A stretch of DNA of 64,000 bases from Pseudoneobacillus sp042683745 (lineage in GTDB: Bacteria; Bacillota; Bacilli; Bacillales; Cytobacillaceae): assembly GCF_042683745.1 (NCBI RefSeq), contig NZ_JBHUJX010000025.1:186001-250000 (forward strand). The letters run 5' to 3'. A program made the position numbers and the translations under genes. This document shows, piece after piece, positions 34,921 through 43,213 of this stretch (its first letter is position 1; each line of letters opens with the position of its first letter). The notes under the pieces were generated by a model, which saw only the letters and a program-made list of their open reading frames with translations, was not told where the DNA came from and searched no databases.

Positions 34921-35495
34921 AAATAATCATACTTACATTACTATTACTTGGAGCGATATTCCTCGGATTAGGAACCTTCCAAATTTCCAAAACGGAAATT
35001 TTGCAAAATAGGAGCTTAACTGAGGCAAAGGAAAAAATAAAATATCCTAACAATCCTGCTTTGTCTACAGACAAAAACAATGAACCCCTCATCGGTGAAG
35101 TTATTGGGATATTAAAGATTCCCGCTATTAGAGGAGAACTCCCCATCATTGAAGGCACCGATGAAGATGATTTAGAAAAAGGGGTTGGACATTTTAAAGG
35201 ATCGGCTTTTCCAAATGAAAAGGGGCAAATTGTCCTATCTGGCCATCGTGATACCGTATTTCGGAGAGTAGGAGAATTGAAAATCGGAGATCTTTTATCC
35301 ATTTCACTTGCAAGTGGATCTTATTGGTATCAAATCGAAAGTACGAAAATCGTTGATGCAAATGATCGAAGTATTATTACCTTACAAAAGAAAAAGGAAG
35401 TTTTAACGTTGACGACATGCTATCCGTTCACTTTTATTGGAAATGCACCAGATCGATATATAATTACCGCAAAACCAATAAAAGAAGTAAAATAA
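34917..35495 (+). CDS. class D-like sortase
   Basis: A sortase of about 192 residues: N-terminal membrane helix (3-22), then the beta-barrel with catalytic His in LSGHRDTVFRR, Cys in LTLTTCYPF and Arg in APDRY (residues 110, 168, 180 counted from this start). The single N-terminal anchor, the size and the TLTTCYPF context fit class D, which prefers LPxTA. The only visible candidate substrate is the LPSTA protein of the tasA operon. Downstream of sinR, 74 bases apart and likely co-transcribed. ATG 34911 is a second possible start. Confidence 0.85.
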   Translation: MKIIILTLLLLGAIFLGLGTFQISKTEILQNRSLTEAKEKIKYPNNPALSTDKNNEPLIGEVIGILKIPAIRGELPIIEGTDEDDLEKGVGHFKGSAFPNEKGQIVLSGHRDTVFRRVGELKIGDLLSISLASGSYWYQIESTKIVDANDRSIITLQKKKEVLTLTTCYPFTFIGNAPDRYIITAKPIKEVK

Positions 35496-35496
35496 A

Positions 35497-35530
35497 ACCC
35501 CACTCTTCACAACGAAAAGTGGGGTTTTTT
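35497..35530. terminator. bidirectional terminator
   Basis: ACCCCACT/AGTGGGGT stem with T-run on the plus strand; also ends tatC on the minus strand. Confidence 0.8.
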
Positions 35531-35533
35531 CTA

Positions 35534-36283
35534 TTATTCAACTGTCCCTTCAAAACTTTCTTCCCATTCCTTTTCTTTTCTAAGTTTCTTACGATACACA
35601 ATTTTTGATAAGTTGATACTGATTTCGTAAAGAACTAGAAGTGGAATGGTTACTAAAAAGTCAGACATTGGGTCTGGCGGTGTAATGATGACCGCAATAA
35701 TAATTAGAGCGAAGTAAGCGTATTTGCGAATTTTTGATAACACAAATGGATTAATAACACCTAAAGATGTTAAAAACATAACAACGACAGGTAATTCAAA
35801 TAATACACCGAACGGTAATGTCATATTCATCACAAAGCGGAAATATTTATCGGCTGTAAAGTTTGCAACAAGCATATCGCCACTTAGTTCAACTAAGAAT
35901 TTTAAAACCATCGGGAATATGATAAAATAACCGAATGCTAACCCTACAATAAATAATATAAATAAGGCAGGTATATAAGAGAGTGATATTTTTCGTTCAC
36001 TCGGTTTAAGTGCTGGTTTCACAAATAACCAAATTTGTAATGCTAATACTGGAATCGTCCCAGCAATGGCGATTAAGCCAGCTAACATAAAATAAATCCA
36101 AAGGATATCACTTGGACCTAGTGCAATTAATTTCACATCTAAATCTTTAACGAACCAGGCATAAATCTCTTCCACATAGATAAATCCAACGATAAAAAAG
36201 GCTATAAACGCAACGATGGATATAATTAACCGCTTACGCAATTCATCTAAATGATCCACTAAGTTTAATTCTTTGTCATCCAT
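35534..36283 (-). CDS. tatC: Sec-independent translocase TatC
   Basis: A 249-residue TatC with six membrane helices. HLDELRKRL at 10-18 and the first periplasmic segment are canonical. It recognises twin-arginine signal peptides and works with the TatA product just upstream. ATG 36283 behind GGGG. Ordered tatA-tatC as in the Bacillus tatAy-tatCy pair. Confidence 0.93.
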   Translation of the reverse strand: MDDKELNLVDHLDELRKRLIISIVAFIAFFIVGFIYVEEIYAWFVKDLDVKLIALGPSDILWIYFMLAGLIAIAGTIPVLALQIWLFVKPALKPSERKISLSYIPALFILFIVGLAFGYFIIFPMVLKFLVELSGDMLVANFTADKYFRFVMNMTLPFGVLFELPVVVMFLTSLGVINPFVLSKIRKYAYFALIIIAVIITPPDPMSDFLVTIPLLVLYEISINLSKIVYRKKLRKEKEWEESFEGTVE

Positions 36284-36317
36284 ACTTTTTCCCCTACCAG
36301 CTCAATTACATAATGAT

Positions 36318-36353
36318 AAAAAAAAGGTGCAAGATATAAATCTCTTACACCTT
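36318..36353 (-). terminator. attenuator between tatA and tatC
   Basis: AAGGTG..AAGA stem with eight T on the minus strand; it starts at the tatA stop and precedes tatC, so read-through must occur for a common transcript. Confidence 0.65.
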
Positions 36354-36546
36354 ATTTTGAAGCTTCTTTTTTTACATCTTCGATTTCTTCCATTACATCA
36401 CTTGTTAATTCACGTGTAGATTTTTTGAATTCACGAAGTGTTTGACCGAATGCTCTTCCAATCTCAGGAAGCTTTTTAGGTCCGAAAATAATTAATGCTA
36501 AAACTAAAATTAAAATTAATCCAGGTACTCCAATATTTGATAACAT
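36352..36546 (-). CDS. tatA: twin-arginine translocase subunit TatA
   Basis: A 64-residue TatA: short membrane helix (3-20), the FGPKKLPEIGRAFG hinge and amphipathic helix, and a charged tail. It forms the export channel with TatC. The upstream 36547-36923 region is AT-rich with no other gene. Confidence 0.93.
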   Translation of the reverse strand: MLSNIGVPGLILILVLALIIFGPKKLPEIGRAFGQTLREFKKSTRELTSDVMEEIEDVKKEASK

Positions 36547-36923
36547 GGATTACAACTCCTTCTTATTTGAGTGTTTAATCTAATACGATTATATTACTAA
36601 CATCTTCACAGTGGTTAATTTAAAGCAAAAGTTCATAAGATATTCACAAATCACCTTTTATTAATCATGTGATATTTTTTAGTTTTTGTTACCGAATCTA
36701 TTCTAACATATTTATTCTGCTCTTTGTCTAACTTGTCTTCACTTTTTCAAAAAGAAATCGATTTATTTTCTTTCTTTATTGTTATTTCCATCATTTATAT
36801 AAATCATAAGCATTCAGTCAGATAAATATTATTTGAATTTTTAAAAATCTAATCATTAACCTATTTATTTATTGATCCAATCCGTCATATACTATAATCA
36901 AATATATGAGACGGGGTGAAAGA

Positions 36924-37154
36924 ATGGAATTTTCGTTATGTAGTTTTGATAGTGCATTACCTGTGGAAGTAACTATTGACGAAGATAATGGACGTTACAT
37001 GATTCGAAAAAGTGATCGAAGCGGTGAATTTTTTAATAGCCCTTTTGAGTTGATTTCTTGGGTAAAAACGCATTTCCACGAAGAGGATTTTTGCGATCCT
37101 AGGGAATTCAGGGGGATGCTTTCAAAACTTCTTGAGTATGAAAATTCCTATTAA
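36924..37154 (+). CDS. conserved small protein of unknown function
   Basis: A 76-residue soluble protein, MEFSLCSFDSALPVEVTIDE at the start and SPFELISWVKTHFHEEDFCD in the middle. It looks like a small alpha-beta domain. I do not recognise a named family. ATG 36924 follows GGGGTGA; the longer frame from 36906 would place the ribosome site within it. TATACTATAAT near 36890 may be its -10 region. Terminator directly after. Isolated between tatA and the acyltransferase. Confidence 0.6.
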   Translation: MEFSLCSFDSALPVEVTIDEDNGRYMIRKSDRSGEFFNSPFELISWVKTHFHEEDFCDPREFRGMLSKLLEYENSY

Positions 37155-37170
37155 TGAGTGGCCTTAATAC

Positions 37171-37199
37171 AAAACCGTCTGGTTACCCAGACGGTTTTT
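37171..37199. terminator. bidirectional terminator
   Basis: AAAACCGTCTGG/CCAGACGGTTTT stem, loop TTAC. Confidence 0.85.
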
Positions 37200-37929
37200 A
37201 TGATACCTTTTTTCCCTGATCGAATTGATTGATTATTATCGACCTTACTTCTAAAGATAGTTCTTTAATATCCATTTGCGATTTCAAATGTGAGTAAACC
37301 GGATTTCCGATAATTAATTGAATGTTAGCCGGCTTAATTAAACGGTTATTTTTTTCAAAAATATCTGAGGTACCGACGATTGTAATAGGTACAATTGGTA
37401 CTTGAGCATCAACCGCCAAATGAAAGCCACCATTTTTAAATTCACGAATCGGGCCTCCCTTACTTCTCGTTCCTTCTGGGAAAATAACGAGGGAATGTCC
37501 CTTTTTAAGCTGCTTTACACCTTCTTTAATGGATTCAATAGCTTGTCTTCGGTTTTTCCGATTAATGAACACACAATTCATAACTTCCATCCAACTTGCT
37601 ACAATCGGAATTTTTCTTACCTCTACTTTAGAGATAAATCCGAAAGGTTTGTCAATAAACCCAAGTAATACCGGAATATCAAAATCTCCCTCGTGATTGC
37701 TTATGATCAAAACGGGACCTTCCGGTATTCGATCATTCCCTTTTACGGTCACTGTAGAACCTGTTAATTTGATAAATATTTTTGCGAATTGCTTCGGGAT
37801 TCGATTAATAATTTGATCTCTCTTCGCAACATCCTTTTTAGGATCAAGTTTTTTCATCATCCTAAGAAACGGTAAACTATATATTAAATAGCCTACCATA
37901 AAAACAAAACAAATGATTAGTCGAAACAC
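37198..37929 (-). CDS. PlsC-type acyltransferase (YpkP)
   Basis: A 243-residue lysophosphatidic-acid-acyltransferase-like protein. An N-terminal membrane helix is followed by block I SNHEGDFDIP (HX4D), block II KVEVRKIPI and block III FPEGTRSKGG. It probably acylates glycerophosphate in phospholipid synthesis. Bacillus subtilis carries ypkP at the same place next to dfrA and thyB. GTG 37929 follows AAAGGGG. Confidence 0.88.
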   Translation of the reverse strand: MFRLIICFVFMVGYLIYSLPFLRMMKKLDPKKDVAKRDQIINRIPKQFAKIFIKLTGSTVTVKGNDRIPEGPVLIISNHEGDFDIPVLLGFIDKPFGFISKVEVRKIPIVASWMEVMNCVFINRKNRRQAIESIKEGVKQLKKGHSLVIFPEGTRSKGGPIREFKNGGFHLAVDAQVPIVPITIVGTSDIFEKNNRLIKPANIQLIIGNPVYSHLKSQMDIKELSLEVRSIIINQFDQGKKVS

Positions 37930-37981
37930 TATGTTGCCCCTTTCAATCTATTAAGCATGAATTCTAGTTGGTTATTTGTTG

Positions 37982-38012
37982 AAAAAACAGCTGTTCATTC
38001 AGCTGTTTTTTC
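37982..38012 (-). terminator. terminator of dfrA
   Basis: AAAAAACAGCTG/CAGCTGTTTTTT stem, T-run on the minus strand. Confidence 0.85.
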
Positions 38013-38493
38013 GCCTACGATAAATTAGAAACTCATAATCATAAGGATTTTTCTCATCGCGGATTCCCTTTTCACTAGAAACTAATTCAAAATGATCCAT
38101 CGAAATTTCTGGAAAAAAGGTGTCTCCCGCAAATTGTTCATAAATCATCGTTAAATAGAGATTGTCGACTGACGGTAGTAATTCTCGAAAAATTTCCTCA
38201 CCACCGATGACAAATACTTCATCTTCTTTTTTACGGCAGTAGGTTAAAAATTCTTCCACTGAATAAACAACTGTGCAGCCCTCACAAACAAAATTTCGAT
38301 TTCTAGTTATGATGATATTTTCTCGACCAGGAAGTGCCCTTCCAATTGACTCAAAGGTTTTTCTTCCCATTGCAATTGGATGTCCCATCGTTACTTTTTT
38401 AAAAAATTTCAAATCCTCAGGTAAATGCCATGGTAAGCGGTTATCTTTACCGATTACTCGATTTTCATCCATTGCCCATATAAATGAGATCAT
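37999..38493 (-). CDS. dfrA: dihydrofolate reductase
   Basis: A 164-residue DHFR: FIWAMDENRVIGKDNRLPWH (Trp/Asp active-site loop), then GRKTFESIGRALPGR and VFVIGGEEIF for NADPH. It regenerates tetrahydrofolate from the dihydrofolate released by thymidylate synthase. The start overlaps the thyA stop by four bases (ATGA), a coupled thyA-dfrA operon. Confidence 0.96.
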   Translation of the reverse strand: MISFIWAMDENRVIGKDNRLPWHLPEDLKFFKKVTMGHPIAMGRKTFESIGRALPGRENIIITRNRNFVCEGCTVVYSVEEFLTYCRKKEDEVFVIGGEEIFRELLPSVDNLYLTMIYEQFAGDTFFPEISMDHFELVSSEKGIRDEKNPYDYEFLIYRRRKNS

Positions 38494-39284
38494 ACACTAA
38501 CCACTCCTTTTATATGTGGATGTGGATCGTAATTTTCTAACGAAAAGTCTTCGTATTTGAAATCAAAAATATTGGTTACTTCAGGTGCAATGATCAATTT
38601 TGGTAAGGCCCGAGGCTCTCTTTCCATTTGTAAATGAACTTGCTCCATGTGGTTTTGATAAATATGAACATCTCCAAAAGTATGAACAAATTCTCCAGGC
38701 TCTAAATCACAAACATGGGCAACCATATATGTAAGTAGTGCATAGGAAGCTATATTGAATGGGATTCCTAGAAATACATCTGCTGAACGTTGGTATAATT
38801 GACATGACAATTTACCTTCGGCAACATAAAATTGAAATAAACAATGACAAGGTGGTAAGGCCATTTTATCGATTTCGCCTACGTTCCATGCGTTCACAAT
38901 TAATCTTCTTGAATCGGGGTTATTCTTTACTTGTTCAATTAGTTCACTAATTTGATCAATGGTGTTTCCATCCGCCCCTGTCCACGAGCGCCACTGATGT
39001 CCGTAAACGGGACCAAGATTTCCCTCTTCATCTGCCCATTCATTCCAAATACGCACACCATTTTCTTGCAAATACTTAACGTTCGTATCTCCTTTTAAAA
39101 ACCAAAGCAGTTCATGGATAATCGATCTCAAATGAAGTTTCTTGGTAGTTAAAAGAGGGAAACCTTCCCCCAGGTTAAAACGCATTTGATAGCCAAACGT
39201 ACTAATTGTTCCCGTACCCGTCCGGTCTTCTTTTATTGTTCCATTAGCTAATACGTATTTACACAAGTCCAAATATTGTTTCAA
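38490..39284 (-). CDS. thyA: thymidylate synthase
   Basis: A 264-residue ThyA of the common 264-aa type: DRTGTGTISTFGYQMRFNL near the start, catalytic Cys in ALPPCHCLFQFYV, and QRSADVFLGIPFNIASYALL. It makes dTMP from dUMP with methylene-tetrahydrofolate. TTG 39284 start with a weak AAAGG. Operon with dfrA. Confidence 0.96.
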   Translation of the reverse strand: MKQYLDLCKYVLANGTIKEDRTGTGTISTFGYQMRFNLGEGFPLLTTKKLHLRSIIHELLWFLKGDTNVKYLQENGVRIWNEWADEEGNLGPVYGHQWRSWTGADGNTIDQISELIEQVKNNPDSRRLIVNAWNVGEIDKMALPPCHCLFQFYVAEGKLSCQLYQRSADVFLGIPFNIASYALLTYMVAHVCDLEPGEFVHTFGDVHIYQNHMEQVHLQMEREPRALPKLIIAPEVTNIFDFKYEDFSLENYDPHPHIKGVVSV

Positions 39285-39427
39285 TCAGGTCACAACCTTT
39301 GCAATTTACTTGTCGGGGCTAACATGCCGCTTCCGCAGTTTTCTCTTAGTGCTCATTTTACAATTTTCCACAAAAAAAAAATAGCTTTTAGCTAATTTTT
39401 TTCTAACATTCATATATTTACTTTTTT

Positions 39428-39907
39428 TTATCCATTTATCGCACTATCTAATAAATCATTCGCTTGAATTTCGCTAATATGTTTAATTAGTCCTAATTCA
39501 CTTATGAAAATTTTCTTAGCATTTTCAAGCATTTGCTTTTCGCTCGAATTAAGAGATTTTTCTTTGTTTATTTGAATTAAATCACGAATGACTTCAGCAC
39601 CTTCTTGAATTTTACCTGTTCTCATTTTATCCATATTCACTTGGTAGCGTTGCTTCCAAGTAAGTGACCGATCACTAGAGTCTTGCTTAAATATGAGTAA
39701 GACTTCTTTTAAGGTAGGTATATCGCTAACAAGACGGATGTGTGATTTTAGAATTTTATCCATTGGAATCATCACTTGCATATTATTACTTGGCATTTTA
39801 ATGACATAATATTGATGAATTTTCCCTTGAATTTCCTTTTCTTCAATTCCTACTATTTTTCCTGCCCCATGCATTGGATAAACAATGTTATCTCCTATTT
39901 GAAACAA
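39428..39907 (-). CDS. CarD family RNA-polymerase-binding regulator
   Basis: A CarD/TRCF-RID-type protein of about 159 residues. The N-terminal Tudor-like domain FQIGDNIVYPMHGAGKIVGI binds the polymerase beta subunit; the helical C-terminal half follows (SLTWKQRYQVNMDKMRTGKI). TTG 39907 is chosen: GGAGGTG lies six bases upstream and homologues begin MFQIGD. The frame extended to 39949 includes the ribosome site itself. Confidence 0.85.
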   Translation of the reverse strand: MFQIGDNIVYPMHGAGKIVGIEEKEIQGKIHQYYVIKMPSNNMQVMIPMDKILKSHIRLVSDIPTLKEVLLIFKQDSSDRSLTWKQRYQVNMDKMRTGKIQEGAEVIRDLIQINKEKSLNSSEKQMLENAKKIFISELGLIKHISEIQANDLLDSAING

Positions 39908-40058
39908 CGAATCCACCTCCATATTGGTCAACCAATTTAAGAGTATCACACTAATAATTCATTGTCAAATTTTTAATAATATCACGATATTTTAATCGTG
40001 TCAATGATTTTTATCTCGGCATTTTCGAAAAATTTACAATATTAAATATAAACCATTC

Positions 40059-40796
40059 TTAATGATTAATTAATGGATTTGGAAACCGTTTTTCATTTAT
40101 TTTATTAATAAATAAATATGTTTTTGGTGCATGTTCAAAAAGAGTTTTTTTTGTGGAATCATTTAAATAATACATGGCAAAACATTCGGCGAAATATTCT
40201 TCAGGGAACAACAAGAAATAAGAACGACCAGGAAATAAATCAGCTCTCTCTTCTTCCCAAGCATCTAAAAATAAGCGATTATATTTCACTTCATGCAAAA
40301 TAAATTTGTCAATGGAATGGGCAAGTTCATGTAATTCTAAGTTAACAGATCCATGTCCTTTACCCTTTTCACTTGAACCGATTTTCACTAAAACCAAACT
40401 TCCTCCACCAATGCCGGGTACGTCATCCCATGTGATCTTCGTTTGATATCCCCTTGGTATCAAACCTGACAAATGACTAGCTGTCGGATTTTTCGTTAAT
40501 TTACCTTCAAAAAGCTTTACTTTAATATCCTTATCAACGATTTGGTCAAGTAAAGTATCTGGAAGGAGCGAGAGTCGACTTATTATGTTAGCTGCTTCCT
40601 TTTGGTTAAAAGGGGCTTCAGGAAGAATAACAATGGAGTCAAGCTGCTTTTTCGGTTCCTTTGTAAGTGACTTTCGAAGAACGGTATCTTCGTTAAATTC
40701 CGATAACATAATCCCTTCTACAGAGGCTTGAGAAATTTTATAAAAAGAAAATGAAAGGACAAGAATACTAAATGCTATTGCCCATTTTTTCACCAT
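40059..40796 (-). CDS. secreted lethal-factor-like metalloprotease (ATLF/PPEP type)
   Basis: A 245-residue exported protein. Signal peptide 1-24 (cleaved after ASQA or near it). The zinc motif HELAH (156-160) lies in LELHELAHSIDKF, and FPEEYFAECFAMYY (198-210) supplies the third ligand Glu. This is the layout of the anthrax lethal factor-type domain, shared with Pro-Pro endopeptidases of clostridia and Paenibacillus that cut surface proteins. Substrate unknown. Monocistronic, ATG 40796 behind GGGAG. Confidence 0.78.
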   Translation of the reverse strand: MVKKWAIAFSILVLSFSFYKISQASVEGIMLSEFNEDTVLRKSLTKEPKKQLDSIVILPEAPFNQKEAANIISRLSLLPDTLLDQIVDKDIKVKLFEGKLTKNPTASHLSGLIPRGYQTKITWDDVPGIGGGSLVLVKIGSSEKGKGHGSVNLELHELAHSIDKFILHEVKYNRLFLDAWEEERADLFPGRSYFLLFPEEYFAECFAMYYLNDSTKKTLFEHAPKTYLFINKINEKRFPNPLINH

Positions 40797-40923
40797 ACTC
40801 CACTCCCTGTATGTCTAAATCTAAGTTGAAAAATTATTATTCTATTAAAATTATAACATAGCAATAAATGAAGATGGAGCTTCTCATATGTGGAAAATAG
40901 CGGTAAGATCAAGTAAATAATTC

Positions 40924-40953
40924 AAAAAAAATAACCCGATTGAAGTCGAGTTA
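40924..40953 (-). terminator. terminator of ypjP
   Basis: TAACCCGA/TCGAGTTA stem (one G-U) with T-run on the minus strand. Confidence 0.65.
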
Positions 40954-40957
40954 CATG

Positions 40958-41551
40958 TTATGACATCCATTTTGGTGGCATATTTTTATTCCAATAAATT
41001 GAACCAATTGTATGATGATTTTGAAATCCATCTATGTATGTGTGATAGTGGAAATTAAACCAATAGCCCTCTTGGGGTGGATTGTCCCTTCTTACATGAA
41101 AACGAATGATGTCTTCGCCCGTTAATTGATTTTGGATATGAAAAATTCGTTCAGAAATTCCCCCAGTAGGAAATTCCGAGATATTTAAATATTGTAGTTT
41201 GCCTTCTGGGAATTGAAGCGTCACATCTTCAATAACTTTTTCAATTTCTGGTAATATAATTTCTTTAAACTCGTCTTCTATAATAGGTTTAATTTTATTT
41301 CCAAACTTCTGATAAGCATAGTTTTCTGCTTGTACAAGCATTTCATCAATAAATTGCTCTCTTGAGAGAGCTTCTGTAATAGCCTCAATGTTTTGATCGT
41401 CACCTTTAGGTGGCTCCGATTCAATAATGTCGCGTTTTTGTGCAGGATCCTGACCTAGCTCTTCTAACCAAGCAGCTTGGGTAGGTGTAACCATTCCAAA
41501 TGTTAATATCGTTATCATGACAACAAAGGTTTTTCGTAACCACTTCGGCAT
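40958..41551 (-). CDS. ypjP: YpjP family exported protein
   Basis: A 197-residue protein with a signal peptide (1-26, TQAAW) and a soluble part ending in a His/Tyr-rich region (WFNFHYHTYIDGFQNHHTIG). It matches YpjP, adjacent to thyB in Bacillus subtilis. Function unknown. ATG 41551 behind GGGAGTG. Confidence 0.78.
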   Translation of the reverse strand: MPKWLRKTFVVMITILTFGMVTPTQAAWLEELGQDPAQKRDIIESEPPKGDDQNIEAITEALSREQFIDEMLVQAENYAYQKFGNKIKPIIEDEFKEIILPEIEKVIEDVTLQFPEGKLQYLNISEFPTGGISERIFHIQNQLTGEDIIRFHVRRDNPPQEGYWFNFHYHTYIDGFQNHHTIGSIYWNKNMPPKWMS

Positions 41552-41650
41552 GCTTGATCACTCCCTACTACCATTCTTTTAAACTATTATACAACTTTTT
41601 ATTATAAAAATGGACAAATAACCCTTCGATTTCTAAAAATTTTCACAAAA

Positions 41651-42424
41651 TTATTTCTCAATAATTCCGAAATGAAATTTTGCTGTTTTTCTTTGGATTA
41701 CTTGAAAGCCAAACTGGCTAAAACGTTTACTTTGATAATGGTCTTTCAGAACGACTCGTTCTTTTGCTACTCTGAGTGCTTCCTCTAATAATAAGCTTTG
41801 AAACTCTTCATATACAGCGATATTTGTTAATGCTCGAATCCCATCCGATTCTAAAATACTCTCTTCAAACATCGGGTCAAAATAAACGCAATCCACACTT
41901 TCATTTGCTAAAGTTTTTAAGTAATCATACGAATGTATATGAATTACTTTTATTCTACTCATAGCTGCATTAATATCCGATATTTCTGACTCCCACTGAT
42001 TAAGACCCCTTTGAACAATGTAACTTAGATATTTTTCTGCTTCCGTACCGATGACTTTTCCTTCAGGTCCAACCTGAAAACTGGCAACGATACTATCTGA
42101 AGCAAGTCCAAGCGTACAATCAACGAAACTCATACCTCTCCTTAATTGACATGCATCAATAAAAGGGTCGTGTTCACCCCGAATAAGTCTTTTTATTCTA
42201 AACATCGCTGAATTAGGATGGAAGAAGAACGGTTCAGATTCACCATTTGCAAATAATTCAAGTCTTTCCTTACCCACAACGATACATGAGTCATTCATGT
42301 GATGCTGCATTTGAGCAACGGAACGTTTATTTCTTTCAACATAAGGGATTTGGAGTTCCACAGCAATTGCTTTTGCTTGACCTTTCATCTCCTCATTCGT
42401 TCGACCAGCCGTTGTAATAAACAT
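41651..42424 (-). CDS. ypiP: class I SAM methyltransferase (YpiP/RsmJ-like)
   Basis: A 257-residue methyltransferase. Motif I FVDCTLGLASDSIVASF binds SAM, and the later CVYFDPMFEES carries the catalytic DP motif seen in N6/N2-type nucleic acid methylases. The fold resembles RsmJ (16S rRNA guanine-N2), and the target could be rRNA. ATG 42424, next to TTG 42427, follows AAAGGTG. Repeat element directly upstream. Confidence 0.72.
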   Translation of the reverse strand: MFITTAGRTNEEMKGQAKAIAVELQIPYVERNKRSVAQMQHHMNDSCIVVGKERLELFANGESEPFFFHPNSAMFRIKRLIRGEHDPFIDACQLRRGMSFVDCTLGLASDSIVASFQVGPEGKVIGTEAEKYLSYIVQRGLNQWESEISDINAAMSRIKVIHIHSYDYLKTLANESVDCVYFDPMFEESILESDGIRALTNIAVYEEFQSLLLEEALRVAKERVVLKDHYQSKRFSQFGFQVIQRKTAKFHFGIIEK

Positions 42425-42446
42425 CAAATATCACCTTTATAGGAAA

Positions 42447-42616
42447 AGCGCAAGCGCCTTGATCAGCCCCGACAAGCAAATGCTTCGAAGCCCGGAAAGT
42501 CGTTCTTTGACTTTTTGGGTTTCGAACATTTGACCTCGAGGTCGACAAGAACGCGACGTCCTGTCGCATTGTCGACACTCGTACATCCTGTACGTCGGGG
42601 CTAGGACGCTTGCGCT
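42447..42616 (+). repeat. repeat family 1, long copy with extra hairpins
   Basis: 170 bp bounded by perfect 10-bp inverted ends AGCGCAAGCG/CGCTTGCGCT. It contains GCGCCTTGATCAGCCCC, then a hairpin with CAAATGCTTCGAAGCCC / GGGTTTCGAACATTTG around an AAAGTC/GACTTT inner stem. A 57-bp segment of nested GTCGAC and GTAC hairpins is present here and absent at 57576. No coding sequence. Confidence 0.85.
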
Positions 42617-42660
42617 AGACAATTTTCGAAATCTAAAAAAGTTATACTATCTTATTAGTC

Positions 42661-42689
42661 AAAAATAAGGATGCCAATGGCACCCTTAT
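42661..42689 (-). terminator. terminator of brxA
   Basis: ATAAGGATGCC/GGCACCCTTAT stem followed by TTTTT on the minus strand. Confidence 0.7.
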
Positions 42690-43123
42690 CCTAATTTCGT
42701 TTCAAATGCTGTTAATAGGTTTTCCATGATTGCTTCCATCGGATAGCTCTCTATATCATGTCGAGGGATAAAGTGAACAACTTCTTTTCCTTTTAACAAG
42801 GCCATGGATGGTGAAGATGGTTCTAGTCCACCAAAGTATTCACGCATTTTTGCTGTTGCCTCTTTATCTTGACCGGCAAAAACAGTCACGAGATGATCAG
42901 GCTTTTTATCGCTTCTTAGCACAGCTTGAGTGGCAGCAGGGCGCGCTAATCCAGCAGCACAACCACAGACAGAATTAACGACAACTAAAGTCGTTCCTTC
43001 TACATTATTCATGTATTCTTCTACATCTTCGGCGGAAAGTAATTCTTTGAATCCCGCTTGAGTTAATTCTTGGCGCATTGGTATAACCATTTGTCTCATA
43101 TAATCTTCATATGCCATTGACAT
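42686..43123 (-). CDS. brxA: bacilliredoxin BrxA (YphP)
   Basis: A 145-residue YphP/YqiW family protein with the CGC active site (C53, C55 in VNSVCGCAAGLARPA). It removes bacillithiol from oxidised proteins. The ends (MAYEDYMRQMVIPMR; KEVVHFIPRHDIE) match BrxA closely. ATG 43123 behind AAAGGTGG. It presumably works with the Spx-type stress response of this organism. Confidence 0.92.
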   Translation of the reverse strand: MSMAYEDYMRQMVIPMRQELTQAGFKELLSAEDVEEYMNNVEGTTLVVVNSVCGCAAGLARPAATQAVLRSDKKPDHLVTVFAGQDKEATAKMREYFGGLEPSSPSMALLKGKEVVHFIPRHDIESYPMEAIMENLLTAFETKLG

Positions 43124-43213
43124 TTTAGATAACCACCTTTAGTTAAGCATTTTGTAGTGCTAGCATACTATAATTATGCAGAAAAATGCAATGAATGCGA
43201 ATTACTCAACCTA

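Noticed and set aside
42437..42622. Minus-strand 61-codon frames over the repeat element
   Set aside because: They read through hairpins of a non-coding repeat found elsewhere in the window.
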